A DNA stretch of 64,000 bases from Cheiracanthium punctorium (lineage: Eukaryota > Arthropoda > Arachnida > Araneae > Cheiracanthiidae). The DNA lies in the NCBI GenBank assembly GCA_038373885.1, contig JAWZYV010014440.1, positions 124,001-188,000 of the forward strand. Direction: 5' to 3'. This document shows, one piece after another, positions 34,361 through 44,099 of the stretch; the stretch's first letter is position 1, and every line of letters begins with the position of its first letter. Position numbers and translations under genes: made by a program. The notes beneath the pieces are model-generated. The model was given only the letters and a program-made list of their open reading frames with translations. It ran no database searches and was not told the DNA's origin.

Positions 34361-35140
34361 AAAGGTATGTTTAAAATACCTGTACGTAAAGTTTACTTTT
34401 TGAACTAGATTTTTGCATTTTTCATGTAAATAAACTTCTCTCACTTTATTTAATTTATAATATATTTTTTTGCTGCTATCACAGAAACAAATTATTTTAT
34501 TTGGAGATAGATTGGAGGGGGCTGCTTTCTTTTTTTACTTCAGGCTGGATCTTTATACCTAGCGTCTTAGCACTAAATCGTGAAAAAAACGCACTTTCAC
34601 ATGACCAACAAGTATTGCGTTAAAATCATCGAATATTATTTTTCTTTACTATTCCGATTTAGTTTGCAGTATATTTCATTGAAGGAGGAACTCTCTTCCA
34701 AACATTACCCCTGAAGCAATAAGTCATCTACAGTTAATCTTATGTTCAAACTAAGCACGCTAGAGCAATGTTGAAACCCTTACCTAAAACAAGAAATACA
34801 TCATTAATAAAAACACTTTCAGGTGAAATTTTCCTCCATTATTTACCATAAAATCTTTTTTTTTTTTTTCGCGAATGTTCGAAATGTAGTTTCAAAACAA
34901 ATCTCTTTAGTGGGAGCAGTATCAGATCTCTTTAAAAACTAATTTCGAATAGTGGAAAGAAGCAATCCATAGTTGCTTACTCATTTTTTATTTCATATAC
35001 TGTGCGCAATCTTTTCGTATCGAATCGCACGTCCTTGTTACCAGCGTTAAAACCGTTGGCAAGATTATTGTTTCCCACGTGTGCTACTTCGTACTCGTGA
35101 ATTAACACGATCTCTTTAAAATGCTACTTTTTACAGACAT
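34361..35140. other. AT-rich non-coding stretch
   Basis: No gene or defined repeat recognised. Confidence 0.5.
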
Positions 35141-35500
35141 TCAGGCTGTAGAGATGGCCAATGATTCGATGAGTCGAATCAGTGATTCGAATCTTGGTAC
35201 TGAGTGGCTCAGTCTTTACACTCACTCTCTACTGATTCGAATCTCAAGCTCTCAAGGGAAATACATTTCAAGTGCGAAGGGAAGAAAAACTTATTTTCCC
35301 TTTGCCGTTCCCAGAGATTTTCCCTTACTCTTTCAACTCTTTTCGACTCTTTACGACTCTGAGTCGATAGATGATTTGAAACAGTAAATGAGTGGGTGTG
35401 GGTGAGTTGGTCACTGAGTTGGTGCAGCAACGAATCTTTACTGATTCAGTGTTTCGCTCTGTTTCGGTGATTGTATACTATCGTTGAGATTCGTTAGTTT

Positions 35501-35656
35501 TTCGAATCTTCTATCGACTCAGAGTCGAAAGGAGCCGAAAAGAGTTGAAAGGATGTTTCATTTAATTGGAGGGGTTTTTTCGAATCTTCTATCGACTCAG
35601 AGTCGAAAGGAGTCGAAAAGAGTTGAAAGGATGTTTCATTTAATTGAAGTTTTTTT
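35501..35656 (+). repeat. 78-bp tandem duplication
   Basis: Two units starting TTCGAATCTTCTATCGACTC lie exactly 78 bp apart and differ at only a few positions. A third, partial unit starts at 35657. They belong to the subterminal repeats of the surrounding hAT element. Confidence 0.9.
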
Positions 35657-36261
35657 TCGAATCTTTGGTGTTTCATTTCTTGGTTGGTGGTCGGATTTAA
35701 AGTTTTATCTGTCTGTGGGTGTGGAGTGGGTCGAACATCGTTTGCTTTTGGCGGGGGGCATAGGCGTTACTTCCTAAGGGCAAGAGGGGTCAATCTCCCC
35801 CCCGAAAAAAAAATTAAGAAAATCCCTCCTTCCAACTTGTCTGGCTGATTTGATATTTGTTTAAAATTTAATGAAACATCCCTTTTCTACTTTTAACTTC
35901 AATATATGTCCCCCTGCCCCCACCCTCAAAAAAAAAAAAAAAGAAAAAAAAAAAAAAAGAAAAAAAAAACGGAACGTTAAGTTTACATGGTGGCGGATTT
36001 TCATGTGAAGGGAAATAGAATGAAATAAAGTTAGGATTGTGCTTGTCACTTTTAATGAAGGATACAGGGGCGGTATTAAGCGCTCTCACAAAAGGACTTT
36101 GTAGTAAGCAAAATAACATTTCGCTTTATTGCAGCAGATTTCGTTTTTTTTTTTTTTTTTTACCTTGTTTTTCGTTTAAGGGGAATGATTTTATTTTCTT
36201 TCGTAATTCAGAGAAATACAAAATAGGGTCTAAAGCAGTGGCGTAGTTAGTGTTATTGACA

Positions 36262-36375
36262 GTGGCGTAGCCAGGATTTTATTTCGGGGTGGGCTGGGTA
36301 TCAAATTTAAAGATAAAGTTCAATTGTAAGCTAAGTAAAGGGTCCCATTTTTTTTGGGGGGGGGACAGCAGCCCC
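36262..36375 (+). mobile_element. hAT MITE fragment (GCGTAGCC family relative)
   Basis: CAGTGGCGTAGCCAGGATTT starts like a full member, and a G-run with CAGCCCCTCAG closes it poorly. A second GTGGCGTAGTTAG start lies just upstream at 36239. No TSD. Confidence 0.5.
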
Positions 36376-36494
36376 TCAGTAGGACTGGGCCAAAAATCGA
36401 CATATCGGTTTTATTTCAACATCAAATATCCGATATTCCCATTTTCATTTCAGTGAAATCTCGAATTCGATAAAGGGCAAAAATACAGGCCGGC

Positions 36495-36664
36495 CAGGGG
36501 CGTAGCCAGAATGTTTTCATGGGGGGGGGGTTATGACTACTGCAACTCATATATATGTATACGTGTGTATGATAATGTAGTGAAGAATATACATTTTGTA
36601 TGGCAAAAAATTCCTCATGGGGGGTTATGACCCCCCTACCCCCCCCCCCTTAGCTACGCCTCTG
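36495..36664. mobile_element. hAT MITE (GCGTAGCC family) with perfect 8-bp TSD, nested
   Basis: It starts CAGGGGCGTAGCCAGAATG and ends TTAGCTACGCCTCTG. AGGCCGGC is repeated exactly at 36487-36494 and 36665-36672. At 170 bp it has the same size as the 11442-11612 copy and the same core (ATATATGTATACGTGTGTAT), in opposite orientation. It inserted into the larger hAT element. Confidence 0.92.
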
Positions 36665-36769
36665 AGGCCGGCGATAAGAAAATCCTGAGATCAATACCAG
36701 CTTGTGATGCTTTTGCTACTGCTTTCTCTCGGAAAGCTTCTTCTTCTCTCATCGCAGAAAAAACAGCTC

Positions 36770-37592
36770 CATGGTTTATTAGTCTAATTACCATAATTAA
36801 TTAACGTATATCTCGAAAACTGTCCATCGGAGCGTGTTTCTATTGATTCTCGACCCCCCCTAGACGAATACCCCCATCGATACATAAAGTTTCGAATACT
36901 TTGACACCAAACTTAACCTTTTAATCTTACAGGCCCCGGGGGTCATACGAAGCTCCCCTATATTTTCAATTTGGGCATGTTAAACACTAGCCTCCTCCGG
37001 CGGCAACTCCAAAGTCTGGAAACCATCCCAGAGCATATTTCTACATGTTTGCAGTCCTTTTAAGCCTCAATCATGGTTAATTAGTCTAATTACCATAATT
37101 AATTAACGTATATCTCGAAAACTATCCATCGGAGCGTGTTTCTATTGATTCTCGACCCCCCCTAGACGAATACCCCCATCGATACATAAAGTTTCGAATA
37201 CTTTGACACCAAACTTAACCTTTTAATCTTACAGGCCCCGGGGGTCATACGAAGCTCCCCTATATTTTCAATTTGGGCATGTTAAACACTAGCCTCCTCC
37301 GGCGGCAACTCCAAAGTCTGGAAACCATCCCAGAGCATATTTCTACATGTTTGCAGTCCTTTTAAGCCTCAATCATGGTTAATTAGTCTAATTACCATAA
37401 TTAATTAACGTATATCTCGAAAACTATCCATCGGAGCGTGTTTCTATTGATTCTCGACCCCCCCTAGACGAATACCCCCATCGATACATAAAGTTTCGAA
37501 TACTTTGACACCAAACTTAACCTTTTAATCTTACAGGCCCAGGGGGTCATACGAAGCTCCCCTGTATTTTCATTTCAGGCAGTTTAAACACT
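36770..37592 (+). repeat. 302-bp tandem satellite, about 2.7 units
   Basis: The phrase AGTCTAATTACC recurs at 36781, 37083 and 37385, exactly 302 bp apart both times. Units are almost identical (for example AACTGTCC versus AACTATCC, and CCCCGGGGG versus CCCAGGGGG). Each unit carries CATCGGAGCGTGTTTC, CCCCCCTAGACGAATACC and AGGCCCCGGGGGTCATACG-type words. High identity points to recent unequal exchange or rolling amplification inside the hAT element. No open frame. Confidence 0.95.
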
Positions 37593-38394
37593 AGTTTTAC
37601 TGGAGCAACGAGAGAGAGATGCTAACTGCCCGAGAACTCAGCGGAGAAGAAACCCGATGAATGGGTGAAGGGTGTTTAAATAGTACGGCTTTCGGCGCAG
37701 AGAGAGGGAAAATTTCTTTAGTTGTTTTATTGATTCAAGATTCGAATCATCGAAGTAGTGAGTGAGTCTAGATTCGAGTCAGTAAAATGAGTCGAACCGC
37801 CCATCTTTATCAGGCTGTACAATGCTGTATGAAATTTATATAAAACAAAAGTTTAAAATTTTTCTGGTAATTTTCATAATAAATATGTGATTTTTTTTTA
37901 ATGTGTCGCAATTCAATTTTCCATTTTATTTAAAAACTCGATCAATTTCGGCTATGCATTTCAACCGTTGGTTAAAAATAAGACAATTGTTTAAGCTGTT
38001 AGTTACCTTGGAGCAATGGAAATATAGAAAAAATATAACCTTAAGCATTAGAAGTTGTTTAGAAAGCTTTTATAGCTCTGGGTAAAAATCTACGATATGA
38101 ATTTTTAAAATAAGAATCCTTCACAATTTCATAACTAACTTGCATTTTTTCTAAGGGTTTCTAATTAATAATTCTTTCGTGTTAAACAATTTTATAAATC
38201 TTTTTCAAACCATTTTAAAGACCCAGACAACTTGAAAATTTTTTTTAATTGCCTACTTTTGTATAGATAAGAGCATATAAATGTAGAAATAGAGTCAATG
38301 TTTTATTTTGATACCTATATTTTTACCCTTTGTGTTTGAAGCCTTTTTTGCTCAAGCAACTCATTACTCGAGATGTTTTAATTGATCCCATCCA

Positions 38395-38565
38395 ATATTT
38401 ACGGGCTGTAATCAACCACTTTTTGTAAACAGGAATTTTTGAGTTACAATATTGCAAAAAGCTTCAAGGCTAGAATTGTTAGTTGTTTCGAAAATAGTAC
38501 TCCTAATATATACTGTCTTCAAATAGCAGTTAGTCATATTCCGTGAATATTGGCAGTTGCGGGTT
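38395..38565. mobile_element. MITE family E, degraded copy
   Basis: The left arm AATATTTACGGGCTGTAATC, then AACCACTTTTTGTAAACAG, and the right arm CGTGAATATTGGCAGTTGCG match the TIRs of the intact 44365-44545 element, but with many changes. Confidence 0.5.
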
Positions 38566-40750
38566 TACCGTTAGTATGCAGTGGTGAGTGAGAGGCACCT
38601 CTCGAATTTCTTGATCACCTACAAGGGTGACTGACTGAGAGTCACCTCTCGAGTGCAAAAGGTTAGTAAATTGAGTGAAATTATTAAAAGATAATTCGAA
38701 ACAAGATGACTATTTGAAACATTTTCAAATACTATTATCCATCACGTCCTTCAATTTATAGACGATAACAACTTTTTTGAGTGTATTTAAAATTCACAAT
38801 GCTTATTATGAAAAGAATATCATATACAGGACAGTTAATTAACAAAGTTAATATTAATTGCTTAAACACAGTTAATTTACTTCAAGTCAGAAGTCTAAGG
38901 GTTTTTTTTACACACCTCTATTAAAAGCAGTAAAATATTAGTTAACTTATCTTCTTCAAATCAAGTTTCAGTCGCATAAAGTAAAAGATTTATTAAATCA
39001 TTGAAAAAAAATTTCTAGGAGATTTTGATTGGAGCAAGGTAACAATAAATTCCTTTTATTATCAAAGTGATAGATGTATGCATCTACTGTGCACATTATC
39101 TAAAGCCCAATTAAGAGAATATAAGATCCAAAGGTTCAGTTTTTCTTTATTTTTTAATAGTTTTGTTAAAAGCAGTATAATACCAGATTAACTCAAATAA
39201 AATTTACGTCCTTTACGTCAAGTTTCCAACGGATAAAGATTTATAATAATTATTTTAAAAAAGAAAAAATATTGTAGAAGGTTTTTATCTGAGCAAAGTA
39301 AATTAATTTCATTATTTAAATGAAATATGGATGTCTATCGTGTGTATTTACTTGAAACCCAATTAAGAAAACATAAAAATGCTACTCAGTTTGAATTTAA
39401 TTAACTTTTGGCAGTTCATATAACATTAATTATTAAGTAATATTATTGAAAATGAAAGTAAGATTGCCTATTTGCATCAAGTGATTGCACTGAAGTCTGT
39501 GCAATGGCGAGAGCACATTTAACTGTGATTTTTTCAAATTTATATAAATAATTGGTGTATCGCCAAAAAGTGTTTGTTAATTAACACAATAAAATATTAA
39601 TAACTAATACATTATTTGCACCAAAAGAAAAATAGGTGTTAATAAAGCTTGAACCCCCCACCCCGTACGTATATAATATTTAAATGAAAAAAATACACTA
39701 CTTAATCATACTTTCTATTAAATACATTCTTAAAAATAAAATGGGAAATTCAAATTCCTTCCTTGTGTTTCTCATTAGAAGCTTCAGTTCATGTGGGTAT
39801 CTACATATTTTGTTGAAATTTGAATGCTCTATTTTTACGTAGTAATAACCGAGTTGGTGCCTAAGTGGACAGCTCATTTGAATTTAGTATCTCAGCTAAC
39901 AAGAAACATCGGATAGGCGGAGCTCGGATATTCGAGCTTCTTTTGTATATTTATATAAATTTTGAATAAATTGATTTGCTTCAGCCTTACAACTACCTCT
40001 CAAAAATTAGCCTTACACCTCTAAGTCTGGTTTTTTTGCTTTGTTTGTTTGTTTGTTTGTTTCACATTATTAACAAGCTAAAGTACTCGTCGTTGACGGG
40101 TTAGTACGCAATGCAACTTTCCATAAAAAAACCTGAATTTTTGTCAGCATTGTAGGAGTACAAAAAATGAAAGTAGCATATTGGTAAAAGTATAGAAAGC
40201 AAAATTATAACTTTGTGTATTGTTGAAAGATTACAGGTTAGAGGGTAATGAAGTGCTGAGTGAAATTGCCGATAAAAAAAAATCATTTTGATTTCAAAAT
40301 AAACATTTTATTAGTAGAATGAGTTTTTAAGTCAAGCTCATTCCTAGCTTGTAACTAAATTTTGTTTAATTTGTTGTAGATATTTTAGCATTATGCCTCA
40401 AAAAATTTTTGCTCAATTTTCAGAAAATCTAAAAAAAATAATATATATTTTAAAGACAGTTTTAAAATTTATTCAACTTTAAAAAAAAAACCGACATTAG
40501 TTGTTTCAGTCGTTGCTGATCATATTGCTAAATTTCATTAAATTCTTTTAATCCATTTTTAAAGGATGCAAGAACAAACAATCTTACGATTTTCATAAGC
40601 CCTCAAATTCTATGAAATATTGAAAACAATTTTGGCTTATATCTTTTAAATAACTTGCCAATTAATACAATTTTAAATTTCATTCTATCCCATTGCCCTT
40701 TTTCAAGAATGAAGCAAGCATTTACTCTATTTTTACAAAGCCAATAAAAC
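38566..40750. other. AT-rich non-coding stretch
   Basis: No gene recognised. A GAGAGGCACCTCTC hairpin and a nearby GAGAGTCACCTCTCGAG lie at 38590-38655. A (TTTG)n microsatellite lies at about 40039-40063. Confidence 0.5.
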
Positions 40751-40790
40751 ATTTTAAAGTGAAAAAACACTCAAAATACTGGTGTTAAAC

Positions 40791-41057
40791 GATAAAGTAA
40801 TTAAAAAACTTTGTAAAAAACACACATAAGAAGTAAAAGGAAAAAGGATACGCGTTTCGTTCAAAAATTGTTTTGAACTTCTTCAGTCCAAGCTCTTCGA
40901 CGTAAAGAACACAGGGAACTGAAAAGAGAAAAAAAACAAGCAAGATGTTGCCACAAGGGGCAAAGAAAAGTCGAACAAAACCACGGAGAGGGGAGAAAAA
41001 AATTAAAAAAGGGGGATAGAAAGGAAAGGAAAGAAGCACAAAAAATGCAGAAATAAA
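40791..41057 (-). repeat. Penelope terminal repeat, inverted left arm
   Basis: It is the reverse complement of 41741-42005, from GATAAAGTAATTAAAAAAC to GCAGAAATAAA. The long minus-strand frame across it (40785-41240) is the mirror of 41602-42048 and is a product of the repeat. Confidence 0.92.
40847..40889 (-). ncRNA. Hammerhead-ribozyme-like core in left arm
   Basis: On the minus strand the order is GGA, CTGAAGA, a perfect 8-bp stem GTTCAAAA/TTTTGAAC, GAAAC, then GC-GTA and TCC. This fits the hammerhead consensus CUGANGA - helix II - GAAA - minimal helix III - UH with a 3-bp start of helix I (GGA/TCC). One extra A lies between CTGAAGA and helix II. Hammerheads in Penelope terminal repeats are established; activity of this one is untested. 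Confidence 0.6.
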
Positions 41058-41069
41058 CTTACACACTAA

Positions 41070-41447
41070 ACACCTGTTAATAAACTTAAATTTTCTTCCC
41101 TTAAAGATCCTATTCCTACTGAGAACCGTTGGGGTGTTTATTATATTCCTTGTGAATCTTGTGATTTGGGCTATATTGGTCAGACCAGAAGAGCTCTCAA
41201 ATTTAGGCTCAAAGAGCATGAGAGATATGTCTCTAAGCACGAACTTTCCAAATCTTCTATTGCCTCACATTGTTGGAATTCCAATCATCGATTTCAGTTT
41301 TCTAAGGCTAAGATTTTGTGCACTCCTCAGTCTTTGTCCCATCTGGATTTTTTGGAAGGTTTTTCCATCACCCAGCACTTAGATCGTCTTGTGAACGATG
41401 GTTCTTCCGTTCCTTTCGTTCATTCTGCTTGGAAGTTGCTGTTGTAA
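41070..41447 (+). CDS. Penelope-like GIY-YIG endonuclease domain, C-terminal fragment
   Basis: The open frame of 125 codons has no ATG of its own, as expected for the end of a larger RT-endonuclease protein. It reads KDPIPTENRWGVYYIPCES and then CDLGYIGQTRRALKFRLKEH. GVYYI and GYIG form the two halves of the GIY-YIG motif, with a CxxC pair (PCESC) between them and an Arg (in QTRRALKFRLKEH) in the place of the catalytic Arg. SSIASHCWNSNH supplies the conserved His region. The CxxC and later His residues are typical of Penelope nucleases, which nick the target for priming. The frame ends cleanly at TAA 41445-41447, followed by an untranslated stretch and the right terminal repeat. The reverse transcriptase part is absent, so the copy cannot act alone. 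Confidence 0.9.
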   Translation, partial: TPVNKLKFSSLKDPIPTENRWGVYYIPCESCDLGYIGQTRRALKFRLKEHERYVSKHELSKSSIASHCWNSNHRFQFSKAKILCTPQSLSHLDFLEGFSITQHLDRLVNDGSSVPFVHSAWKLLL

Positions 41448-41740
41448 GGTTCTTTTCACTTTCTTCGTCTACCCCCCCTTTCCCCCCCCTGTTTCTTTAA
41501 TGTGTATGTACGTGTGTTACTGTCTTTCTTTTTCGTTTTTATTAAAAAAAAAAAAAAATTAAAAAAAAATTAAAAGAAATATATATATATATATACTTAT
41601 TGTGCTGTCCTGTTCGTGGTTTAAAAAAAAAAAAAAAAAAATTTCGTGTGCTATTTGTTTTTTGTTTTGTTTTCTCTTTTTTTTGTGTGTGTGTTTGTAC
41701 TTGTGTGTTCCCTTTTTTTTATTTTTTATTTATTCCTTTT

Positions 41741-42005
41741 TTATTTCTGTATTTTTTGTGCTTCTTTCCTTTCCTTTCTATCCCCCTTTTTTAATTTTTT
41801 TCTCCCCTCTCCGTGGTTTTGTTCGACTTTTCTTTGCCCCTTGTGGCAACATCTTGCTTGTTTTTTTTCTCTTTTCAGTTCCCTGTGTTCTTTACGTCGA
41901 AGAGCTTGGACTGAAGAAGTTCAAAACAATTTTTGAACGAAACGCGTATCCTTTTTCCTTTTACTTCTTATGTGTGTTTTTTACAAAGTTTTTTAATTAC
42001 TTTAT
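41741..42005 (+). repeat. Penelope terminal repeat, right arm
   Basis: This is the inverted partner of 40791-41057. It contains CAACATCTTGCTTG, the hammerhead-like core, and the outer CTTATGTGTGTTTTTTACAA that is also found in the 144-bp insertion. T-rich runs make long Phe-rich frames here that are not genes. Confidence 0.92.
41908..41951 (+). ncRNA. Hammerhead-ribozyme-like core in right arm
   Basis: GGA (41908-41910), CTGAAGA (41911-41917), stem GTTCAAAA/TTTTGAAC with a CAAT-type loop, GAAAC (41939-41943), then GC and GTA (41946-41948), and TCC (41949-41951). The predicted cut is after A41948. Helix III would have only two base pairs (AC/GT), as in the minimal hammerheads known from Penelope elements. 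In an RNA covering the repeat it would cleave 5' of TCCTTTTTCC. Activity is untested. Confidence 0.62.
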
Positions 42006-42016
42006 CATTTTAAAGT

Positions 42017-43004
42017 ACTTTGACGCTCATGTTCATTTGACCACCTAAACATTTTCACAAAATCTCAAAATGTAGTCCAAATTTTAAAAAAATTCGGCAA
42101 GTATAGTTTAAGTTGTTTGACCACCTGCCATGTCTCTAAATTTAGTTTTATTCGCTTAAGTCATTATTACGTGATGCTCGAGCCAAAAAGCATCCCGTGT
42201 AGAATGAAAGAAAGACAATTTTTTTTTTTTTTACCAAGTTCTTCCAAACGCCCAAACGGATAGAAATTTCAAAATTTTTAATTCCAGTAACGCACAGACA
42301 AAAGTCTAATGTTGTTTATATAGATAACAATATTTTGATGCAATGTTCCTTGCTAATTTATACTAATAATAATTCTCCGATATTGCTAAATTTAATTTCC
42401 TATAGAAGTTACAGTTTTCTAACACTGACTTAATTTCAATATGAGTACTCAGTACCCTGCTATATTTTCTCAAATGATCGACAGCTCTTTGTTGGCCGTG
42501 AAGTACCAAACTTATGTAAATTCTTACCGGATTTCATTAGAAAAACCTTTCCTTTTGCATACTGCGTCAACAGTTTGCTGCAAGGAATAACACAAGACGT
42601 CAGGAGGATGTTTTTTCGTTTTGTCATCTTTTTTGAACCAATTTCCCGGGGGAGCTCAAGGAATTGTACCGACAAATAAATCTCGAAGGGGACTCGCAGC
42701 GGAAAGTTTGTAAAAGGAATAAAAGTACTCTAACCAAAAGAAATAGATGAGGAGGAGTTCTAAAGTTCCTTTGAAGGATTCTTCTTCTTTTTTTTTTGTC
42801 CGGTCGAAAAACTAAACGTATGAGTTTATGTTCATGTAAAATTTTATACAGTTTTTGGAAAATAAAAACACAATTTTGAAAATATCTTCATGCATTAAAT
42901 TTGCTTTTCTCAAAGTAATAAATTTTTGAAGTTAGTGCTCGTAATAAAACTCACGCTAATTTGGAATTTTCGTCAAGGGAGATTTACACTATTTTTAAAA
43001 AAAG
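42017..43004. other. AT-rich non-coding stretch
   Basis: No gene recognised. The 71-codon minus-strand frame at 42460-42675 has no known motif. Confidence 0.5.
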
Positions 43005-43515
43005 GTAAGAATATCTGAAACATTTTCAGAACGTTTTAAATACTTACTAAAGTGCTATATATTAAAAGCATATCATAATCCTTGCGTCTTCCCTATTTTC
43101 TTCCCTTATAGTGTATCATTATTAATGAGTGTGCCGTATTTGTCTTCCTTGTTCCATGAAACACATCTTTGGAATCGAAATCTACCTCAAAATCGCCTAC
43201 TAAAACTGTTTTATAATCTTCGCCAAGTATATTAACGATACTTCACCATTTTAGGATAACTGTTTGGAATAGGCATCCTAATCTTGTTAAATAAAACGCA
43301 TCTTTGGAACCGAAATCTATCTTAAAATCACCTACTAAAACTGTTTTACAACCTTCGCAAGCATATTCCAATTATCCACTGCTATTTTAAATTCTGTTTG
43401 GAATGGGCACCACAATACATGATTGTACCGTGTTTTCCTTCCTCGTTCCACAAAACACTTCTTTGAATTGAAATCTATACTAAATTGCCTACCAAAACTG
43501 TTTAACATTTTGTTG
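43005..43515 (-). mobile_element. HINE-like element, 3' portion
   Basis: On the minus strand it shows two to three tandem units (TTGGTAGGC, ATATACTTGGCGAAGATTA, GATTTCGATTCCAAAGATG). It then has ATAGCACTTTAGTAAG and a hairpin TCTGAAAATGTTTCAGA close to the 3' end. The 5' part is missing. Confidence 0.65.
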
Positions 43516-43977
43516 GTTAACAATGAAATGCTTCATTGTAACCCAAATTGAGGCTCACAAACTAAATGAATTTTCACTAATTCCTAATACTTATTTTTTT
43601 AATTCTGCCTTTTAAAGTATCAAGATCACACCATAGTGATCACAATATTTGAAAAATAAATAACTATACATATGAAAAGAAGGAGGTAAAACAAAATTGC
43701 TTTTGGCTTTCAATGGTGAAAATCTAGTAATTTTCTGTATCTCTTGTAAAAATTCGATTGTCTCCAAATCACACCAGTAACTGGAATATATATTTATATA
43801 ATAGGTGTGTGAGCTTCAACTTTCTGTGACAATCCTATTGATTTTAGGTAGCATGTTTCGTTGTACCCCTACTCCCCCCTTTATTAATTGAGAATGTGTT
43901 CTTGTGAGAATGAAATGGATTTATGTCACTTATCTGCTCTAGAACTTCATTGGAATTCTTTTCAATGTTTCTGTAGA

Positions 43978-44018
43978 ACTTTTAGTAATACAGACAGTAT
44001 GTCTGTATTACTAAAAGT
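43978..44018. repeat. Perfect 19-bp hairpin with 3-nt loop
   Basis: ACTTTTAGTAATACAGACA and TGTCTGTATTACTAAAAGT are exact complements separated by GTA. Such a palindrome is unlikely by chance. It lies at the edge of a family D repeat. It may be a templated inversion during repair, a transposon footprint or a small structured RNA. Confidence 0.9.
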
Positions 44019-44099
44019 GTTAATGTTTTCTGTTTGTTAAATTTACTTTGTAATGATTAATAACACTTATCAACGTGGTTTTATATGAATATCTGTAAA

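Larger units (their letters stand above)
35149..37809. mobile_element. 2.66-kb non-autonomous hAT-type element, perfect 8-bp TSD
   Basis: It starts TAGAGATGG and ends CCATCTTTA, and TCAGGCTG is repeated exactly at 35141-35148 and 37810-37817. The subterminal regions on both sides are dense in GATTCGAATC/GAGTCGAA-type words, which could act as transposase-binding repeats. The interior holds a 78-bp tandem duplication, a nested hAT MITE with its own TSD (36495-36664), a fragment of another (36262-36375), and a 302-bp tandem satellite (36770-37592). No transposase is encoded; frames such as 35484-35777 come from the tandem repeats. Confidence 0.85.
40761..42005 (+). mobile_element. Penelope-like retroelement, 5'-truncated, inverted termini, 11-bp TSD
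   Basis: CATTTTAAAGT is repeated exactly at 40750-40760 and 42006-42016, so the ends are firm. Arms 40791-41057 and 41741-42005 are inverted copies of about 265 bp with few differences. Between them lies the GIY-YIG endonuclease frame and a 3' untranslated stretch. The reverse transcriptase is missing through 5' truncation. The left side carries 30 extra bases (40761-40790) that are also present on the left of the 144-bp insertion at 5586-5729. Penelope-like elements characteristically carry LTR-like repeats in direct or inverted order and a GIY-YIG nuclease after the reverse transcriptase. Confidence 0.9.

Noticed and set aside
36770..37592. Spaced repeats resembling an array such as CRISPR
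   Set aside because: The whole 302-bp unit is repeated head to tail without unique spacers, in a eukaryotic hAT element.
41602..42048. 148-codon Phe-rich frame, and its mirror on the minus strand at 40785-41240
   Set aside because: Both are readings of the T-rich Penelope terminal repeat and its inverted copy. Apparent membrane-protein character comes from poly-T.
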